A DNA stretch of 64,000 nt, taken from Cellvibrionales bacterium. Lineage in GTDB: Bacteria; Pseudomonadota; Gammaproteobacteria; Pseudomonadales; JAHEIH01. Location: the NCBI GenBank assembly GCA_024639455.1, contig JAHEIH010000002.1, forward strand, positions 34,103 through 98,102, given 5' to 3'. Position 1 is the first letter of the stretch; each line of letters opens with the position of its first letter. The position numbers and the translations under genes were made by a program. Below, piece by piece: positions 37,463 to 45,720 of this stretch. The notes under the pieces were generated by a model. It saw nothing but the letters and a program-made list of their open reading frames with translations, was not told the origin of the DNA and did no database searches.

Positions 37463-38836
37463 ATGAATCGACTTTTCAAAACCTGTGTTGCAATGGCGAT
37501 GACAACGGTGAGTGTTATGGCGCTTGCCTCTGATGCTGTTCGGCTAGAAGCCACAGCAATACGTGATGCGGCTCGAGCCGACTTAACCGGCTATCACCTA
37601 GTGCGCGACCTTACCACCGAAGTGGGTGCCCGCATGCCGGGTACCGAAGCTGATAAGCGCGGCGTGGATTGGATGGTGAAGCGTTTTAACGCGTTGGGCT
37701 TTGACAAGGTGTGGACTGAGCCGGTTACCTTTCCCAACTGGGTGCGCGGCGCGGAAAAGGCTTGGGTCAACGCGCCTTTCAAACAGGACCTGCACATAAC
37801 GGCACTGGGTGGCTCCGTGGGTACTGAAGGGGCAGTGAGTGGCGAAGTGGTGATGTTCGCGGACCTCGAGGCCTTAAAAAAAGCTGATCCCGCTAACGTC
37901 GCCGGTAAGATGGTCTATGTGGCCAAACGTATGTTTAGGCATATTGAAGGCGCTGGTTACGGTGAGGCAGTAGTGGCCCGAGCGCAAGGCGCAGGCGTGG
38001 CGGCTGAAAAGGGTGCCGCTGCCTTTTTAATCCGTTCCATAGGCACCGATAGCCACCGCTTTCCCCACACCGGAATGATGTCGGCGCGCCCTAATATTGT
38101 TGCCGCGGCCTTGAGTAACCCCGATGCTGACCAACTAGAGCGTTTGATGGCTAAGCACACCATCAGTGTGACGGTCGATGTGAATGCGGGTTTTCAAGGC
38201 GAATACACCTCTCACAACGTGATCGCCGACATTACCGGCAGCGAGTTCCCCGAAGAGATTATTTTGATTGGTGGCCACCTAGACTCGTGGGATCTGGGCA
38301 CCGGTGCCATTGACGACGGGGCGGGTGTGGGTATTACCACTGGCGCCGCGGTACAGTTTTTGAAGAAGGGGCAGCGCCCCAAACGCACTATTCGTGTGGT
38401 CGCATTTGCCAACGAAGAGCAGGGGTTAATCGGTGCTTACCACTATGCCAAAGCCCACGAAGCTGAGCTCGACAAGCACATTGTGGCGTCAGAATCTGAT
38501 TTCGGCGCTGGCCCCGTGTGGAGTTGGGTGACCAATATCGACGAGCCACTGCCTGCCTGGATGGATGTGGCGCGCGAAGTGATGATGGGTTTGGAGATTC
38601 CCTATCGCGGCAATCACGCCACGGGGGGCGGGCCAGATATCATTCCTTTGTTTCAAAAGGGGGTGAAGGTGTTCCGTTTGAATCAGGATGGTCGCGATTA
38701 TTTCGACCTGCATCACACCGCCGATGATACCTTTGACAAAATCGATCGTGACGCCTTCCAACAGAATGTTGCGGCGTGGGCGACCATGTTATATTTCTTT
38801 GCCCAGCAACCCGAGGTTGTCACCGAACAGAAATAG
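37463..38836 (+). CDS. Secreted M28-family aminopeptidase/carboxypeptidase Q-like
   Basis: A 457-residue metallopeptidase with a signal peptide (MNRLFKTCVAMAMTTVSVMALAS). A PA-like insert lies in the middle region (about 115-235). The dinuclear zinc core is seen as GGHLDSWDLGTGAIDDGAG (His, two Asp), catalytic Glu in FANEEQGL, an Asp in ASESDFGAG, and final His in FDLHHTADDT. This order matches carboxypeptidase Q (PGCP)-type enzymes that release amino acids from peptides. The start ATG 37463 follows GGGGAAG. It is likely periplasmic, and the next gene starts ten bases downstream. Confidence 0.92.
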   Translation: MNRLFKTCVAMAMTTVSVMALASDAVRLEATAIRDAARADLTGYHLVRDLTTEVGARMPGTEADKRGVDWMVKRFNALGFDKVWTEPVTFPNWVRGAEKAWVNAPFKQDLHITALGGSVGTEGAVSGEVVMFADLEALKKADPANVAGKMVYVAKRMFRHIEGAGYGEAVVARAQGAGVAAEKGAAAFLIRSIGTDSHRFPHTGMMSARPNIVAAALSNPDADQLERLMAKHTISVTVDVNAGFQGEYTSHNVIADITGSEFPEEIILIGGHLDSWDLGTGAIDDGAGVGITTGAAVQFLKKGQRPKRTIRVVAFANEEQGLIGAYHYAKAHEAELDKHIVASESDFGAGPVWSWVTNIDEPLPAWMDVAREVMMGLEIPYRGNHATGGGPDIIPLFQKGVKVFRLNQDGRDYFDLHHTADDTFDKIDRDAFQQNVAAWATMLYFFAQQPEVVTEQK

Positions 38837-38845
38837 GAAACCACC

Positions 38846-39898
38846 ATGCGCTACAACAAACTCGGCAATACCCCACTGGATGTGTCACGTGTCTGTTTGG
38901 GCACGATGACATGGGGTAAGCAGAACACCCAGGCGGATGCCGATGCACAAATCGAATACGCCCTCGAGCAAGGGGTGAATTTTTTTGATACCGCTGAGAT
39001 GTATGCCATTCCACCGTCGGCGGATACCTACGGTAAGACCGAGATTATTATTGGTGATTGGCTGGCACGCCATCCTAGTCGACGCAGTGAGTTTGTCTTG
39101 GCCAGCAAAATCGCCGGGAATGGCTTAGGGTGGATCCGCAACGGCGCCAATATTACCGGCGCCAATGTTGAATTGGCGGTTGAAGGCTCGTTGCAGCGCT
39201 TGCAAACTGACTGCATCGATCTTTACCAACTGCACTGGCCAAATCGCACCAGCCCCAGTTTTGGTAAACACCACGAGGGAATGATCTCGTTCTCCAACAA
39301 TCGCAAGCGTGAGATCGAGGCCGATATTCTCGATATTTTACAAGGCCTACAGCGCTGTATCGACGCCGGTAAGATTAACTATTATGGCCTTTCTAACGAC
39401 ACCCCTTGGGGTATACATACTTTCATCCGCCTGGCGGAAAAGCACGGCCTACCTAAGCCGGTGTCGATCCAGAACGAGTTTAGCCTGCTGATGCAAAAGG
39501 ATTGGCCCTATACCCTTGAAATGTGCCACTACGAAGAGATGGCGTATTTACCATGGTCGCCTTTGGCCACCGGCGCGTTGAGTGGTAAATACCTCAACGG
39601 CGCCATGCCCTCAGGCACCCGTTGGTCGATGGGCCACCGCCACGGCCTTTTCCGGGATACCCCCCGCTCACAAGCAGCCATCGCCGATTATGTCGCCCTG
39701 GCGCATGACATTGGTATCACCCCTTCGCAGCTAGCGCTGGCCTGGTGCGATCAGGTGGAAGGTGTGACCTCGACCATTATCGGTGCTACCAGCATGGAAA
39801 ATTTGCGCGAGAATATTGCTGCCTTTGATATAACCCTGAGCCCACAGCAGTTGGCAGAGATCCGATCGATCAACAAACGCCATGTGGCGCCGTTCTAA
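38846..39898 (+). CDS. tas: Aldo/keto reductase Tas
   Basis: NADP(H)-dependent aldo/keto reductase of 350 aa. The catalytic tetrad is visible in FFDTAEMYAIPP (Asp, Tyr), VLASKIAG (Lys) and LYQLHWPNRTSP (His). The N-terminus RYNKLGNTPLDVSRVCLGTMTWGKQNT and the IPPSADTYGKTE segment match E. coli Tas closely. The physiological substrate is unsettled; Tas was named for complementing tyrosine auxotrophy in starved cells. It follows the M28 peptidase gene by nine bases and is probably co-transcribed. Confidence 0.9.
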   Translation: MRYNKLGNTPLDVSRVCLGTMTWGKQNTQADADAQIEYALEQGVNFFDTAEMYAIPPSADTYGKTEIIIGDWLARHPSRRSEFVLASKIAGNGLGWIRNGANITGANVELAVEGSLQRLQTDCIDLYQLHWPNRTSPSFGKHHEGMISFSNNRKREIEADILDILQGLQRCIDAGKINYYGLSNDTPWGIHTFIRLAEKHGLPKPVSIQNEFSLLMQKDWPYTLEMCHYEEMAYLPWSPLATGALSGKYLNGAMPSGTRWSMGHRHGLFRDTPRSQAAIADYVALAHDIGITPSQLALAWCDQVEGVTSTIIGATSMENLRENIAAFDITLSPQQLAEIRSINKRHVAPF

Positions 39899-39967
39899 AA
39901 ATGTGATTGTCTTTTTTCAAAAGCGGTTTAAAATGGCTTATTAATTTAGCTATTTCTAATTTAAGTG

Positions 39968-40246
39968 ATGAAAAGAGACGATCCCAATCACCCCGGTAAC
40001 CCCTCGGTCGCCAAACAACAATGGCAGCCCCGCTCTTATTTTGAAACGCCCGACGAGGGCATAGAGCCATTGACCTTTTGGGAGACGTTTCGCTCCATTC
40101 TGCTCGGCCACCTCGGTGTGGCTTCCGCCAAACAGCGTGAGGAAGATTTTAACCGCGCCAATGGTTGGCACGTGTTGGCCGTGGGTATTCTCTATACCGC
40201 CATTGTGACGTTCATCATGATTGGTGTGGCGGTGTATCTTTCCTAA
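39968..40246 (+). CDS. DUF2970 family small membrane protein
   Basis: A 92-residue protein with a disordered N-terminus, a central amphipathic segment FWETFRSILLGHLGVASAKQREEDF, and one C-terminal transmembrane helix (IPTAIVTFIMIGVAV region, about 75-90). This layout is DUF2970, whose members are small anchored proteins of unknown role. The ATG at 39968 directly follows an in-frame GTG. The gap upstream to tas is 69 bases. Confidence 0.8.
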   Translation: MKRDDPNHPGNPSVAKQQWQPRSYFETPDEGIEPLTFWETFRSILLGHLGVASAKQREEDFNRANGWHVLAVGILYTAIVTFIMIGVAVYLS

Positions 40247-40312
40247 AAGCATCAAGCGCTGTGCTCAGAGATGATGTTAAACTGTATCTTTCCAACGAGC
40301 GCGAACACTGTC

Positions 40313-41062
40313 ATGTTAAAAGCCCTGTTTTTCGATATGGATGAGACCTTGTGTGATACCGCCCACGCTAATAAGGTCGCCAAACAACTTTTTGCTGCAG
40401 CGTTACACGAGCTATTGGGGGACGGTTTTGATGGTGCCCACGTGGCCAACGAATATGTGCTTGGCATTTATCGCGAGTGGACTACGGCCGAGCACGCTCG
40501 CTATATGCCGATCGTTGAGCACGAGGGTGAAAAAGCCTTCCGCATTCAGTTGATCGCCGATTTAGTGCAACAATACGCCGGGAGCGAGATAGACAGTAAC
40601 GCCGCGTCAAAGCTGTTGGATAAGTTCGATAGCGACCGCCTAAAACACTTCGATTTTTATCCGGGAATTAAAGAATTCTTACTCGAGGCGCGGCAGTATT
40701 TCACTACCGTGGTTATCACCAACGGACCAGAGCATTCCCAGTTACCCAAGTTGGCCACGGTCGATATGGAAGACTACGTCGACTACATCATTGTGGGGGG
40801 GCAGGAACCCGCTCAAAAGCCTGCCGCGTCTATTTTTGAAAAGGCCTTAGGTTTAGCCGGTTGTGAGGCCCATGAAGCGATTCACGTGGGTGATAGTTTG
40901 GCGGCGGATATTGCCGGCGCTAACAACGCCCAGATAACTTCGGTGTGGATTCAACACCAGCAACCGCTAGATGCCGAACTCGGTATCAACCCAGAGCATA
41001 CCTTGCTCCACCCCAACGAAATCCCCGCCTTACTGTTGCAGCTTGGCGGAGTGCGTTGTTAA
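40313..41062 (+). CDS. HAD-family hydrolase, probable phosphatase
   Basis: A 249-residue haloacid dehalogenase-type enzyme. Motif I is FFDMDETLCDT at the N-terminus with the nucleophile and acid Asp pair. Motif II is VITNG, motif III the Lys near QKPAASIFEKAL, and motif IV HVGDSLAADIAGA. A helical cap lies at 20-100. It most resembles YjjG/pyrimidine-nucleotidase-like phosphatases, but the substrate is unknown. The start ATG 40313 begins directly before motif I, while the 14 upstream in-frame residues lack homology. It converges with rhlE three bases apart. Confidence 0.9.
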   Translation: MLKALFFDMDETLCDTAHANKVAKQLFAAALHELLGDGFDGAHVANEYVLGIYREWTTAEHARYMPIVEHEGEKAFRIQLIADLVQQYAGSEIDSNAASKLLDKFDSDRLKHFDFYPGIKEFLLEARQYFTTVVITNGPEHSQLPKLATVDMEDYVDYIIVGGQEPAQKPAASIFEKALGLAGCEAHEAIHVGDSLAADIAGANNAQITSVWIQHQQPLDAELGINPEHTLLHPNEIPALLLQLGGVRC

Positions 41063-41065
41063 GGC

Positions 41066-42415
41066 TTAGCGACGATTACCCCAAGGGTTGGTCGCATCGC
41101 CCGCTGGGCGCTGGCGGCGTCGTGGTTTACTGTGTTTTTTCGGCGCGGCATTGGGGGCGGCTTTTGCCGAGGCAGGCTTAGACGTATTCGCACTTGCCGG
41201 GGCGTGGTCGGTCTTGGGCTTTTTAGGTTTCTTCGGTTTATTGGGCTTGCGCGGTGGCTTCAATGCCGTGACAGGCAGCGGGAAGTTTGGCTCAAATCCC
41301 GCCATTTCACGACGTTCTAAAAGCTGCTGAATGACTTGCTCGATATCGCGCAGTTGCTCAAACTCGTCGGCACTGACCAACGAAATGGCTTCCCCTGTGC
41401 TGCCGGCGCGGCCAGTGCGGCCGATACGGTGCACATAGTCTTCGGGTACGTTGGGTAGATCTAAATTGATCACGTGCGGCAGTTCTTTAATGTCGATACC
41501 GCGAGCCGCGATATCTGTCGCTACTAATACCTGAATGCTGTTGTCTTTAAACGCCTGTAGTGCTTTGGTACGCGCACCTTGACTCTTGTTGCCGTGAATC
41601 GCGGCAGCGCTGATGTCGGCCTTGTTCAGTTTCTCCACTAAGCGGTTTGCGCCGTGCTTGGTGCGGCTAAATACCAGTACTTGGTGCCAATCGTGCTGCT
41701 TCAATAAGTGAATCAGGGCGGCCGGTTTGTTGGCCTTATCAATCGGAATGATCCACTGGTCAACGGTGTGGGCGGTGGCATTTTCAGGTGATACCGAAAT
41801 CTCACTCGGGTTGTGCACGATCTCTTTGGCAAGGTCTTTAATATCGGGCGAAAACGTCGCCGAAAACATCAAGTTTTGGCGCTGCTTAGGAAGTAGGGCA
41901 ATAATCTTGCGAATATCGCGAATAAAGCCCATGTCGAGCATGCGGTCGGCTTCGTCGAGCACGAATATATCGATTTGGTCAAACTTGATGGCGTTTTGTT
42001 GGTGCAAGTCCAGCAGGCGGCCAGGGGTGGCGATCAGAATATCGACACCGCTGCGCAAGCGCTGCATCTGTGGGTTGATCTTAACGCCGCCAAACACCAC
42101 GTCGCTGCGAATGCGTGTGTGTTTACCGTAGTGGTAGGCGTTGTCTTGTACCTGCGCTGCCAATTCACGGGTCGGTGTTAATACCAGTGCTCGAACGCTG
42201 TTGGCCTTAACGTTAGAGCCCTGCAGCAGCTTTTCAATAATCGGCAGAATAAAGCCGGCGGTTTTTCCCGTGCCGGTTTGTGCGGCAGCGAGAACGTCTT
42301 TGCCTGCCAAAATGGGCTTAATGGCTTGTGCTTGGATAGGCGTGGGGGTGGTGTAGCCCTTTTCCTCTAAGGCGCGGAGGATGTCGGGAGAAAGACCTAG
42401 GTCGGTAAATAACAT
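41066..42415 (-). CDS. rhlE: DEAD-box ATP-dependent RNA helicase RhlE
   Basis: An RNA helicase of 449 aa with all motifs: Q motif (GYTTPTPIQ), [29 protein letters not shown] within [13 protein letters not shown], then helicase C-terminal TDIAARGID and [10 protein letters not shown]. The C-terminal 70 residues form a basic Pro/Lys-rich tail ([14 protein letters not shown] repeats and [13 protein letters not shown]) for RNA binding. RhlE proteins assist ribosome assembly and RNA decay, often at low temperature. The start sequence [20 protein letters not shown] fits the family. Confidence 0.95.
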   Translation of the reverse strand: MLFTDLGLSPDILRALEEKGYTTPTPIQAQAIKPILAGKDVLAAAQTGTGKTAGFILPIIEKLLQGSNVKANSVRALVLTPTRELAAQVQDNAYHYGKHTRIRSDVVFGGVKINPQMQRLRSGVDILIATPGRLLDLHQQNAIKFDQIDIFVLDEADRMLDMGFIRDIRKIIALLPKQRQNLMFSATFSPDIKDLAKEIVHNPSEISVSPENATAHTVDQWIIPIDKANKPAALIHLLKQHDWHQVLVFSRTKHGANRLVEKLNKADISAAAIHGNKSQGARTKALQAFKDNSIQVLVATDIAARGIDIKELPHVINLDLPNVPEDYVHRIGRTGRAGSTGEAISLVSADEFEQLRDIEQVIQQLLERREMAGFEPNFPLPVTALKPPRKPNKPKKPKKPKTDHAPASANTSKPASAKAAPNAAPKKHSKPRRRQRPAGDATNPWGNRR

Positions 42416-42437
42416 GCTATGTGCTCATTGCTAACAG

Positions 42438-42498
42438 GCGCGCACTTTAGCACTTTGCCGCTCTAATCGCGATACATGCTTTCAGATGCGCGCACTTT
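42438..42498. repeat. Two 11-bp direct repeats in the rhlE upstream region
   Basis: GCGCGCACTTT occurs at 42438-42448 and again at 42488-42498, exactly 50 bases apart, in the 132-base divergent region between rhlE and the charged-protein gene. The spacing is close to five helical turns, as expected for a protein bound twice on one DNA face. The binding factor is unknown. Confidence 0.45.
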
Positions 42499-42547
42499 TA
42501 GTGGCGTGGACTATCCTTTGTATTAACTACCACACTGGAGATTCACT

Positions 42548-42979
42548 ATGAAAAAGCAAGCATGGCTATTGTTATGTGCCCCCCTAATTCTTGTGCCAAT
42601 GGCGCAAGCAGATGACGATAAGAAAGAGCAGGCCAACGCTAAAATGATGGAGCAGCGTGAGCGTACGGAGGATATGGAGGCGCGCGGCAAACGCGAGTTG
42701 GCTGGCATGCGTGAACGCGAAGAAGACGAAGCGAAACAAAAAATGAAAGATAAGGCAAAGGGCAAAGATAAGTGGAAGGATAAGGAAAAGCTTAAAGATA
42801 AAGCGAAACAAAAAATGCAAGACGATGAAGACAGCGACAGTGATGATGACGGTAAAGGCCTAGAGAAACAGGGCGCCAAAAAAGCCGAACAAGAACGCAA
42901 TGAGCTCGATAAGGGTTCAGAGCAAGGCCTTGAGAAACGTGCAGAAAAAAGTAAAAAATGGTGGCGCTTCTGGGAGTAG
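42548..42979 (+). CDS. Secreted highly charged low-complexity protein
   Basis: A 143-residue protein with a signal peptide (MKKQAWLLLCAPLILVPMAQA). The mature part is nearly all charged: Lys/Asp/Glu heptad-like repeats (KMKDKAKGKDKWKDKEKLKDKAK), an acidic run DDEDSDSDDDGKG, and a Trp-rich end KKWWRFWE. It is predicted helical or disordered in the periplasm. A chaperone, metal buffer or envelope spacer is possible, but no family is recognised. It has its own strong terminator. Confidence 0.75.
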   Translation: MKKQAWLLLCAPLILVPMAQADDDKKEQANAKMMEQRERTEDMEARGKRELAGMREREEDEAKQKMKDKAKGKDKWKDKEKLKDKAKQKMQDDEDSDSDDDGKGLEKQGAKKAEQERNELDKGSEQGLEKRAEKSKKWWRFWE

Positions 42980-42995
42980 CTTCACCAACAGTAGG

Positions 42996-43020
42996 ATGGC
43001 CGCTTATTGCGGCCATTTTT
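42996..43020 (+). terminator. Rho-independent terminator
   Basis: An 8-bp perfect stem ATGGCCGC/GCGGCCAT (42996-43003 and 43009-43016) is followed by TTTTT. It lies two bases before the convergent stop at 43022. Confidence 0.92.
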
Positions 43021-43021
43021 A

Positions 43022-43702
43022 TTAGCGTTGCATGTCGTCTTCAAACAGGGGGGTTAATTCTTCTAAATTTTCGCTCAGAAATTCAGCCATGTTTTTGGCG
43101 TGAAAATCGAGTTTTACCAGTGAGTTGATCTCTTTCAATTGGCCCGATTCCTGTAGTCTTCGGGCGAATCCTCTATTGACTTTTTCCATGTCCCGATAGA
43201 TGGCTTCAAGCCCTGCTAGAGAGAGGCCATCCTGTCCACGAATATGCTGACCCAACAGGTAGGTCGACAGCGCCCGAAAGGCGGTTTCTGTTTCACTAGC
43301 TAGGGGCAAATGCATCCGCGCCATCGGTTTGAAAAAAGCTGTATACGGGCAACCCGTGGTCGCCATAATGAGACCCATCATCGACGCAAAGGCGTTGGCC
43401 ATATTGGTATTAGCGACCAGCGTTCGCTCGGCAGTGATGACTTCCAAATTCACTTCGGAGTAGGAAACCTCTCGACCAAGCCGTTTTACAGCATCCTGCA
43501 GGTGATGGGCGGGAGGACACACTGACGTATCTTTGGGGGTAAGTGAGCAGTGGTCGCATTGGCAGAACCCAATAGATGTCCAAGTGGCTGGCGGTGGCAA
43601 ATCGCTAGCGATCAAATCCATATGCTTGGGACTGAAGTCCAGCTGGAAGTGTTCTTCTCGACCGTCTTGGAAGCGGAAGATGTATTGGATCTGAATGGCC
43701 AT
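43022..43702 (-). CDS. Conserved hypothetical protein with CxC-type cysteine cluster (DUF6901-like)
   Basis: A 226-residue cytosolic protein. After an N-terminal beta region (IQIQYIFRFQDGREEHFQLDF) comes a cysteine cluster GFCQCDHCSLTPKDTSVCPPAHH with four Cys and two His, a likely zinc or iron site. The C-terminal half is helical, with TTGCPYTAFFKPMARMHLPLASETE. The pattern resembles DUF6901 proteins, whose role is unknown. It stands alone between a terminator and a TonB-dependent receptor on the same strand. Confidence 0.65.
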   Translation of the reverse strand: MAIQIQYIFRFQDGREEHFQLDFSPKHMDLIASDLPPPATWTSIGFCQCDHCSLTPKDTSVCPPAHHLQDAVKRLGREVSYSEVNLEVITAERTLVANTNMANAFASMMGLIMATTGCPYTAFFKPMARMHLPLASETETAFRALSTYLLGQHIRGQDGLSLAGLEAIYRDMEKVNRGFARRLQESGQLKEINSLVKLDFHAKNMAEFLSENLEELTPLFEDDMQR

Positions 43703-43793
43703 TGTTGCCGACGTGACGCCCCTTACGTTGGATTATTTCAGCATAGACCAAAATAAGAGTCGCTCGGCGACATTATCAACAATGTTGCGTGGC

Positions 43794-45587
43794 CTACCAG
43801 TGGTAGGCGTAACTCAGACTGGCACTGCGACCCATGCCGGGCGTGCCGGGGTACATTTGAAAATCGTCATCATTCAAGTTGTCGAACAATAGCGTGATTT
43901 GGTGCTGTACGCTTGGTGTCCAAATGGATGACAGGCGCGCGAAAAAGGCCTCGCGCGATGAGCGACGCAATGTGTTAGGCGCCTGTTTACGATATTCGGT
44001 ATCCAGTTGGATAGTCACATGGCTTGCCACCTGCCACTGAGCTGCGAGGGTGGTGCGTAGCTTGGCGTAATTGAGTGCATAGTAACTGGCGTCTACGAGG
44101 TCGCTCCTGTACCTGAAGTCTTTATTTAGCCAAGTCGTTCCTGCGCGTAACCATACATTGGCGGCGCTATAGCTAGCCTGGACTTGTACACCTGTCACGT
44201 CGTTGTCCATGGCGTTGGCTTGGCGAGCGTAAGGTGATTGGCTGGCGTACGTCCAGTCGGCGACATCCTGTTCGTCGCGCCAGAAAACCGATGCTTCCAG
44301 CTGCCCATTGCGGTAGGTCGTTTTGACGCCCACTTCCAATTGTTCGGCGCGCTCCCTAGAAAGATCGGGATTACCACCGAATAATCCTGACGTGCCAGAT
44401 CGTAGCGCGGTATAGCCTGGGAGTTGGCTGCTACGCGCGTAATCAATAAAGGTGGCAAGTCCTGACGGGCGCTGCCATTCGAAATAGGCATAAGGCTGCA
44501 GGGTATCGCTGTCGCGATTGCTCATGTTGCTGCTCAGTCCGAGGTCTGATACCAGCACACCATCGCTAAACGTTTGCTGTTGGCGAACACCCAAGCTGCC
44601 CACAAGGTATTGGCGACTGGTGAACGTGCCGTGGGTCAGGTCTGTGGAGGACACGAGTTTGTCACCGGTCCATTGCGCACGGTAGTGAAAAATATCACGC
44701 TCACCTTCAACCGCGAGGCCGTAACTGGCCGTTTCGTGTTCGAAGGATCCGGGGGTGCCGGTTTCAAAGGTGCGGCGATCAAAATCGTAGTTATCGACCA
44801 CGCGGCGGTAGTAGGCGCCTAAACGGGTGTTCCCTTGCTGGTGATTAAACAGCATCAGATCGGTATTTGTGTGATCTGTTTCAGGCAGGGTGGCGAAACC
44901 AGTATACGCGCCTGGCCAACCGAAAAATTGATGCTGACTAGCGAGGACAAGGGCGCTTTGGCTGTCTCCTGTGTCACGCTGGACGGCCACATTAACGCGC
45001 TGAAATTGGTGGTCGCCATCGTCCAGGCTGCCGTCGCCCTCGCTTCTTTCCGCGGCAACGGCAAGTGTGAACTCGCGGTCAATGTTGTGTGAATACAGTG
45101 CCGATTGACTATTAAAATGGTCACTGCCGGCACTGAGACTGACTCGACGAGCCGCGTCGCTGAAATCGAGGTCATAGCGCAGAGTCGCGACGGTAGCGTT
45201 AAAACCCTCTACCGCGTTTTGCGCACCGGTTAATACACCGCTAAAGGCCAACAGCTCTGGGCTGATGGGTAGGTTGGCCGTGTAGTGGCCGGTTTGTGGG
45301 TCCATTAATACCACTGCACCAACTTTGACAGAGGTGCTTTCAAACATACTGCCACGCACGGTGATGTCGGCTTGACCTTCGGCCAGGCCGCGACTGTAAA
45401 TTTCGACCTGTGGGTCATACGCCAGGGTCGTGGCAATCGAGGCCAGGCTGGTGGCGGCTTGGCTATTGGCGACACGATCGGCTTTTACTGTTATTTCTTC
45501 AAGCGAATTCGCAAGAGGGGAAGATGGGGCTAAAAGACAACCGCTGACTAAAGCGACCAGTAGGGGACGTTGAGCATAGGCTGACAT
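43794..45587 (-). CDS. TonB-dependent outer-membrane receptor (BtuB-sized)
   Basis: Outer-membrane active transporter of 597 aa with a signal peptide, a plug domain (about 30-130, with YSRGLAEGQADITVRGSMFE and DPQTGHYTANLP), and a 22-strand barrel ending in SLSYAYHW, where the final aromatic residue is the insertion signal. Size is closer to BtuB or siderophore receptors than to the 800-1000-residue sugar receptors. The start ATG 45587 has GGAG upstream. Genes upstream on the same strand encode a sugar porter and a GH31 enzyme, pointing to oligosaccharides, but a Fur-like site in its own leader points to iron. The substrate is left open. Confidence 0.9.
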   Translation of the reverse strand: MSAYAQRPLLVALVSGCLLAPSSPLANSLEEITVKADRVANSQAATSLASIATTLAYDPQVEIYSRGLAEGQADITVRGSMFESTSVKVGAVVLMDPQTGHYTANLPISPELLAFSGVLTGAQNAVEGFNATVATLRYDLDFSDAARRVSLSAGSDHFNSQSALYSHNIDREFTLAVAAERSEGDGSLDDGDHQFQRVNVAVQRDTGDSQSALVLASQHQFFGWPGAYTGFATLPETDHTNTDLMLFNHQQGNTRLGAYYRRVVDNYDFDRRTFETGTPGSFEHETASYGLAVEGERDIFHYRAQWTGDKLVSSTDLTHGTFTSRQYLVGSLGVRQQQTFSDGVLVSDLGLSSNMSNRDSDTLQPYAYFEWQRPSGLATFIDYARSSQLPGYTALRSGTSGLFGGNPDLSRERAEQLEVGVKTTYRNGQLEASVFWRDEQDVADWTYASQSPYARQANAMDNDVTGVQVQASYSAANVWLRAGTTWLNKDFRYRSDLVDASYYALNYAKLRTTLAAQWQVASHVTIQLDTEYRKQAPNTLRRSSREAFFARLSSIWTPSVQHQITLLFDNLNDDDFQMYPGTPGMGRSASLSYAYHW

Positions 45588-45612
45588 TGGGTAACTCCGC
45601 ACTAAAAAAAGC

Positions 45613-45631
45613 GCAGATGATAATTATTTGC
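45613..45631 (-). promoter_or_regulatory. Fur-box-like site before the TonB-dependent receptor
   Basis: On the minus strand GCAAATAATTATCATCTGC agrees at 12 of 19 positions with the E. coli Fur consensus (GATAATGATAATCATTATC). It sits about 26 bases upstream of the receptor start. The 118-base gap to the upstream MFS gene also suggests the receptor has its own promoter. The match is moderate. Confidence 0.35.
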
Positions 45632-45720
45632 AAAAAGAACTCAACGACATTGTTAGGTTTTCGGTTTGATTTCGTATGTATCTACAAAATCGTGCAAGAA
45701 ATGGAAAGTTAACCCAAAGG

